Shown in pieces: positions 44,081 to 46,521 of a DNA stretch of 46,521 nucleotides. Positions within the stretch are counted from its first letter, which is position 1. Each line of letters begins with the position of its first letter. Position numbers and translations under genes: made by a program. This stretch comes from Balneolales bacterium (GTDB lineage: Bacteria > Bacteroidota > Rhodothermia > Balneolales > Natronogracilivirgulaceae), in NCBI GenBank assembly GCA_007120385.1, contig SKNT01000013.1:1-46521 (forward strand), written 5' to 3'. A model generated the notes under the pieces. It did not search any database. It saw only the letters and a list, made by a program, of their open reading frames with translations, and was not told the origin of the DNA.

Positions 44081-45991
44081 ATGCACGATCAATTCACATA
44101 CCGGCAACCGATTCTGGTTTTGCTCTTTGCTGCTGGGTGCCTGCTCTGTGCAGATCCGGCTGCAGCGCGCCAGGACCAAAACACCAGCCGGCCGATCCAG
44201 CTGATCTACGGCGGATACCACAAGATGTATTTCGAAACTGCCAACCGCCAGCATTTCGGATCCTTGCACCCGCTGACACTCATGCGATGGGAACTGCAGC
44301 CAACCGTCAGCGCCTATGGCATCCCGCTTTCCATGAACCTTTTCTACACCACCGAAGACAACAACCCCGGCGGAAACGCCGGACAGTTCCGGTTCGGGCT
44401 GAGCCTGAGCAGCGACCAGCTGGAACGAACGCTGAGAGATCGCATACAGAATGAGATGCATCAGTCGGAACAAAAGCTGATGGATTACCAGCCGTCCGTG
44501 ATGTCGGAAGCAGATCGATCCCAAATTTCAGACCGGATGAACCAGCTGACCGACCTTCAGCACAACCTGGATGTCTCCACCGGCCGTCTTGATCAGCTGC
44601 AGCACCTTGGTCTGATCAATTCCACGGAAAGACTTGCCATGCGATTCCCGATGCTGGGTATCGGGTCAGCATATCCGCAGTATTCACGGTTTGTAATGCA
44701 GGGGGTCACGGTGAGCGGCTTTCATGTTGAATTTATTCCCGGAAGAGTTTTTCTGGGCACAAATATCGGTAGAGTCAGGAATCCCGTTGGAGCGCCCGGA
44801 TTCTCAGGTTTTGGTGCTTTTGATAATGATCGCAAACTTTATGCCGGTCGTATCGGGTACGGGCGCCCGTTTGGGCGGCATGTACACCTGATGGGTGTAC
44901 TGGTTGACGAATCACATGATGCGCCTTTCAATGAAAATGCGTCAGACAGACATCCTCAAATGAAGAATTTCATTACCGGCCTGAAATTCCGGATGGGTGC
45001 CATTCGCGACAGGCTGGACCTGCAGGGCGAACTGGCTGTCTCATTCCTTACAAGGGACACGCATGCGCCGGAGATTGTCAATGACGACATAGGCAGCATT
45101 CCCCTGCTTTCATCCCTCATCCAACCCAACATCAGCAGTTCGGGGGATGTGTCCGGCATGCTGGATGCCACGCTCCGCCTGCCGGGACCGGGGACCAGGC
45201 TGCGTGCCGGAATTCAATATATAGGTCCCGGTTACATAAATCTGGCCTCTCCCTCCCTGCGAAATGACCTTATCGAATACCTTGGGGGAATCGAACAGTT
45301 GTTTATCCGGCGGCAGGTGACCATCAGTGCGAATTTTCGAACCGATCGCAACAATCTGGACAATCTGAAAAGTTTCACCCGCACCGCAACCCGGTACGAT
45401 CTGCAACTGGCTTTGAATTTCCGGGATTTGCCCTGGGTCAGACTGCAATACATTCCCATCCAACAGAAAAACAAGGCCCGTGACCAGACTAACGGAAGTG
45501 TCGGCGAGTTTACCTACAATACAACTGTTTTAAATGCCATCAGCGGCTACTCGGTGCCGGTCGGTACACTGATGAGCACTACCACAGTCAACGTCTCAGG
45601 TCAGTTCACTAGCACCGACCTGCACAATGCCGATGCTACTTCATTCCTGATCGGCCTGAATCAGAATATCGGTTTCGGGAATGCCAGTGTAAATGCAGGC
45701 TACCAGCGCTTTTCCTTTACCCGGCTGGAGAGCACAATGGTCCGCAACGACGTCACCCTTGGGGGTACCATTCGCATTCTCGGTATCTGGCTGCATGAAA
45801 CCGGATTGAGAAATTCTTCTGGCAGAGATCAGGTTCGTGCAACCGGCCTTTGGTACAGAACGTCCATCCCGATTCGGTATCTGGGACTGTTTGAACTCAT
45901 GGTCGACCACAACCGGTTTACCAACTCCATGTTTTCGGACAGTGCATTCAGCCAGGCCAAATTCAGCGCTTCCTTAACCCGGTCATGGTGA
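44081..45991 (+). CDS. Outer-membrane beta-barrel protein with periplasmic coiled-coil insert
   Basis: A 636-residue exported protein. The ATG at 44081 is preferred because it gives MHDQFTYRQPILVLLFAAGC...AAARQ as signal peptide, and the upstream open frame lies inside giant gene 2. The signal contains LLFAAGC, which could also be read as a lipobox (Cys at about 20), so lipidation is possible. Residues about 110-180 form a charged helical region with heptad character (RTLRDRIQNEMHQSEQKLM; DRMNQLTDLQHNLDVSTGRL). From about 190 to the end alternating amphipathic strands form a probable barrel ending ASLTRSW, with an aromatic terminal residue. The start lies 1 nt after the giant gene 2 stop codon, indicating translational coupling. 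I do not recognise the family; it may be a TonB-independent porin-like channel or anchor for the giant proteins. Confidence 0.75.
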   Translation: MHDQFTYRQPILVLLFAAGCLLCADPAAARQDQNTSRPIQLIYGGYHKMYFETANRQHFGSLHPLTLMRWELQPTVSAYGIPLSMNLFYTTEDNNPGGNAGQFRFGLSLSSDQLERTLRDRIQNEMHQSEQKLMDYQPSVMSEADRSQISDRMNQLTDLQHNLDVSTGRLDQLQHLGLINSTERLAMRFPMLGIGSAYPQYSRFVMQGVTVSGFHVEFIPGRVFLGTNIGRVRNPVGAPGFSGFGAFDNDRKLYAGRIGYGRPFGRHVHLMGVLVDESHDAPFNENASDRHPQMKNFITGLKFRMGAIRDRLDLQGELAVSFLTRDTHAPEIVNDDIGSIPLLSSLIQPNISSSGDVSGMLDATLRLPGPGTRLRAGIQYIGPGYINLASPSLRNDLIEYLGGIEQLFIRRQVTISANFRTDRNNLDNLKSFTRTATRYDLQLALNFRDLPWVRLQYIPIQQKNKARDQTNGSVGEFTYNTTVLNAISGYSVPVGTLMSTTTVNVSGQFTSTDLHNADATSFLIGLNQNIGFGNASVNAGYQRFSFTRLESTMVRNDVTLGGTIRILGIWLHETGLRNSSGRDQVRATGLWYRTSIPIRYLGLFELMVDHNRFTNSMFSDSAFSQAKFSASLTRSW

Positions 45992-46018
45992 TCACATTCC
46001 CTGCTTGAAAAAACACAT

Positions 46019-46521
46019 ATGAATAGCCCCGCAAACATACTGATACCCTTTCTGACCGTGTTGTTCCTTATTCCGGCAACCCGGGTGAATTCGCAGGACA
46101 TTGTGATTACCCGCATCATGCCGCCTGCAGCCAACCAGCTCAGTGCAGCAGACCTGTGGCAGGTGGAGCTGACAAACCTGTCGAGCTCGCCGCTGGAGGT
46201 GTACATGATTGGCACAGTGGAACTTGAGGGGTCGGGACTTATAATCGAAGCCCGTTCAGCCGTCTTTCCGATCATGCCAGGATTGAACCGTCTCACTGGA
46301 ATGGAAGTACAGCCTGTGCGAGTCAGTTATGTCTCATCACGATACCGTGATGCGGTCTTTCGAACCGGTAATTTTCCTGCGGGAAATTATACCCTTTGCG
46401 CTACGGCACATGATGCCGGAAGCGGTCGGGAACTGGGACGAGACTGCCTGTTTCAGGTCGTACAGCCCTTTTCACCGCCTCAGCTTGTTTCACCCGTCAA
46501 CGATATGGTTGTCCAACAGCC
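46019..46521 (+). CDS. Secreted protein with fibronectin/Ig-like beta features, 3' end cut by window
   Basis: The ATG at 46019 opens a frame that runs past the window end; about 167 residues are visible. The N-terminus MNSPANILIPFLTVLFLIPATRVNSQ is a signal peptide with cleavage near NSQ-DI. The visible mature part is a beta-rich domain with two cysteines, in NYTLCATAHDAGSG and GRDCLFQVVQP. The pattern 'FPAGNYTLC...G..LG..C' followed by PPQLVSPVND is one I recall from Bacteroidota secreted proteins that precede fibronectin-III-like modules. It starts 27 nt after the outer-membrane gene, so it belongs to the same operon. The rest of the operon lies outside this window. Confidence 0.78.
   Translation, partial: MNSPANILIPFLTVLFLIPATRVNSQDIVITRIMPPAANQLSAADLWQVELTNLSSSPLEVYMIGTVELEGSGLIIEARSAVFPIMPGLNRLTGMEVQPVRVSYVSSRYRDAVFRTGNFPAGNYTLCATAHDAGSGRELGRDCLFQVVQPFSPPQLVSPVNDMVVQQ

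Overview
The window (about 55% GC by eye, no mobile elements) looks like chromosomal core and envelope DNA from a member of the Bacteroidota/Rhodothermota/Balneolota branch of the FCB group. The pointers are a DUF4835 protein, PorV-like and DUF5723-like outer-membrane proteins, a lipoprotein with the 'CA...PTGGP' start of Bacteroidota Ig-like proteins, an UpxY-type NusG paralogue, a near-perfect Bacteroidota promoter (TTTG-N20-TATTTTTG) before efp, and a tRNA gene without encoded CCA. A Balneolota or Rhodothermota origin is my best guess. It is an inference, not a proof.

Layout. 1-2489: end of an L-isoaspartate O-methyltransferase gene, a YbhN/MprF-type membrane protein and a convergent DUF4835 gene. 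2630-5800: a PorV-like barrel and an unusual helix-hairpin-helix plus beta-barrel protein. 5794-7529 (minus): a compact operon of UpxY/NusG-like antiterminator, exosortase-family protease and small membrane protein. 7774-13357: metG, a GlgX/isoamylase-type debranching enzyme and a neurotransmitter:sodium-symporter-family transporter. 13480-19924: a tight run of efp, accB, accC, gcvH, guaA and a periplasmic-binding/LpoA-like protein. 19942-25552 (minus): a UPF0316 protein, then an operon reading towards mltG (C-terminally anchored secreted protein, Ig-like lipoprotein, beta-propeller, DUF308-like membrane protein, MltG). 25715-29126: NAD salvage (pncB, pncA) and a DAO-type flavoprotein. 29230-34030 (minus): a 1077-aa lipoprotein and a DUF5723-like barrel. 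34337-34424 (minus): tRNA-Ser(GGA).

34732 to the end holds the most intriguing locus: two giant adjacent genes (1700 and 1407 codons, both TTG starts), then an outer-membrane barrel protein starting 1 nt after the second giant's stop, then a secreted protein cut by the window edge. The first giant has a twin-arginine-like leader and a strongly patterned C-terminal beta domain. The second has no visible export signal. I recognise conserved blocks in both as belonging to large, functionally uncharacterised proteins that I recall being encoded side by side in distant phyla such as Actinobacteria. Here the pair is tied to an outer-membrane protein and a secreted protein. This is the best candidate for an undescribed system in the window.

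Other structure worth attention: an 11-bp perfect inverted repeat and a 7-bp one in the 20.5-20.8 kb gap, mutually exclusive small hairpins between the tRNA and the giant operon, and an exosortase operon with no visible sorting substrate or polysaccharide genes.
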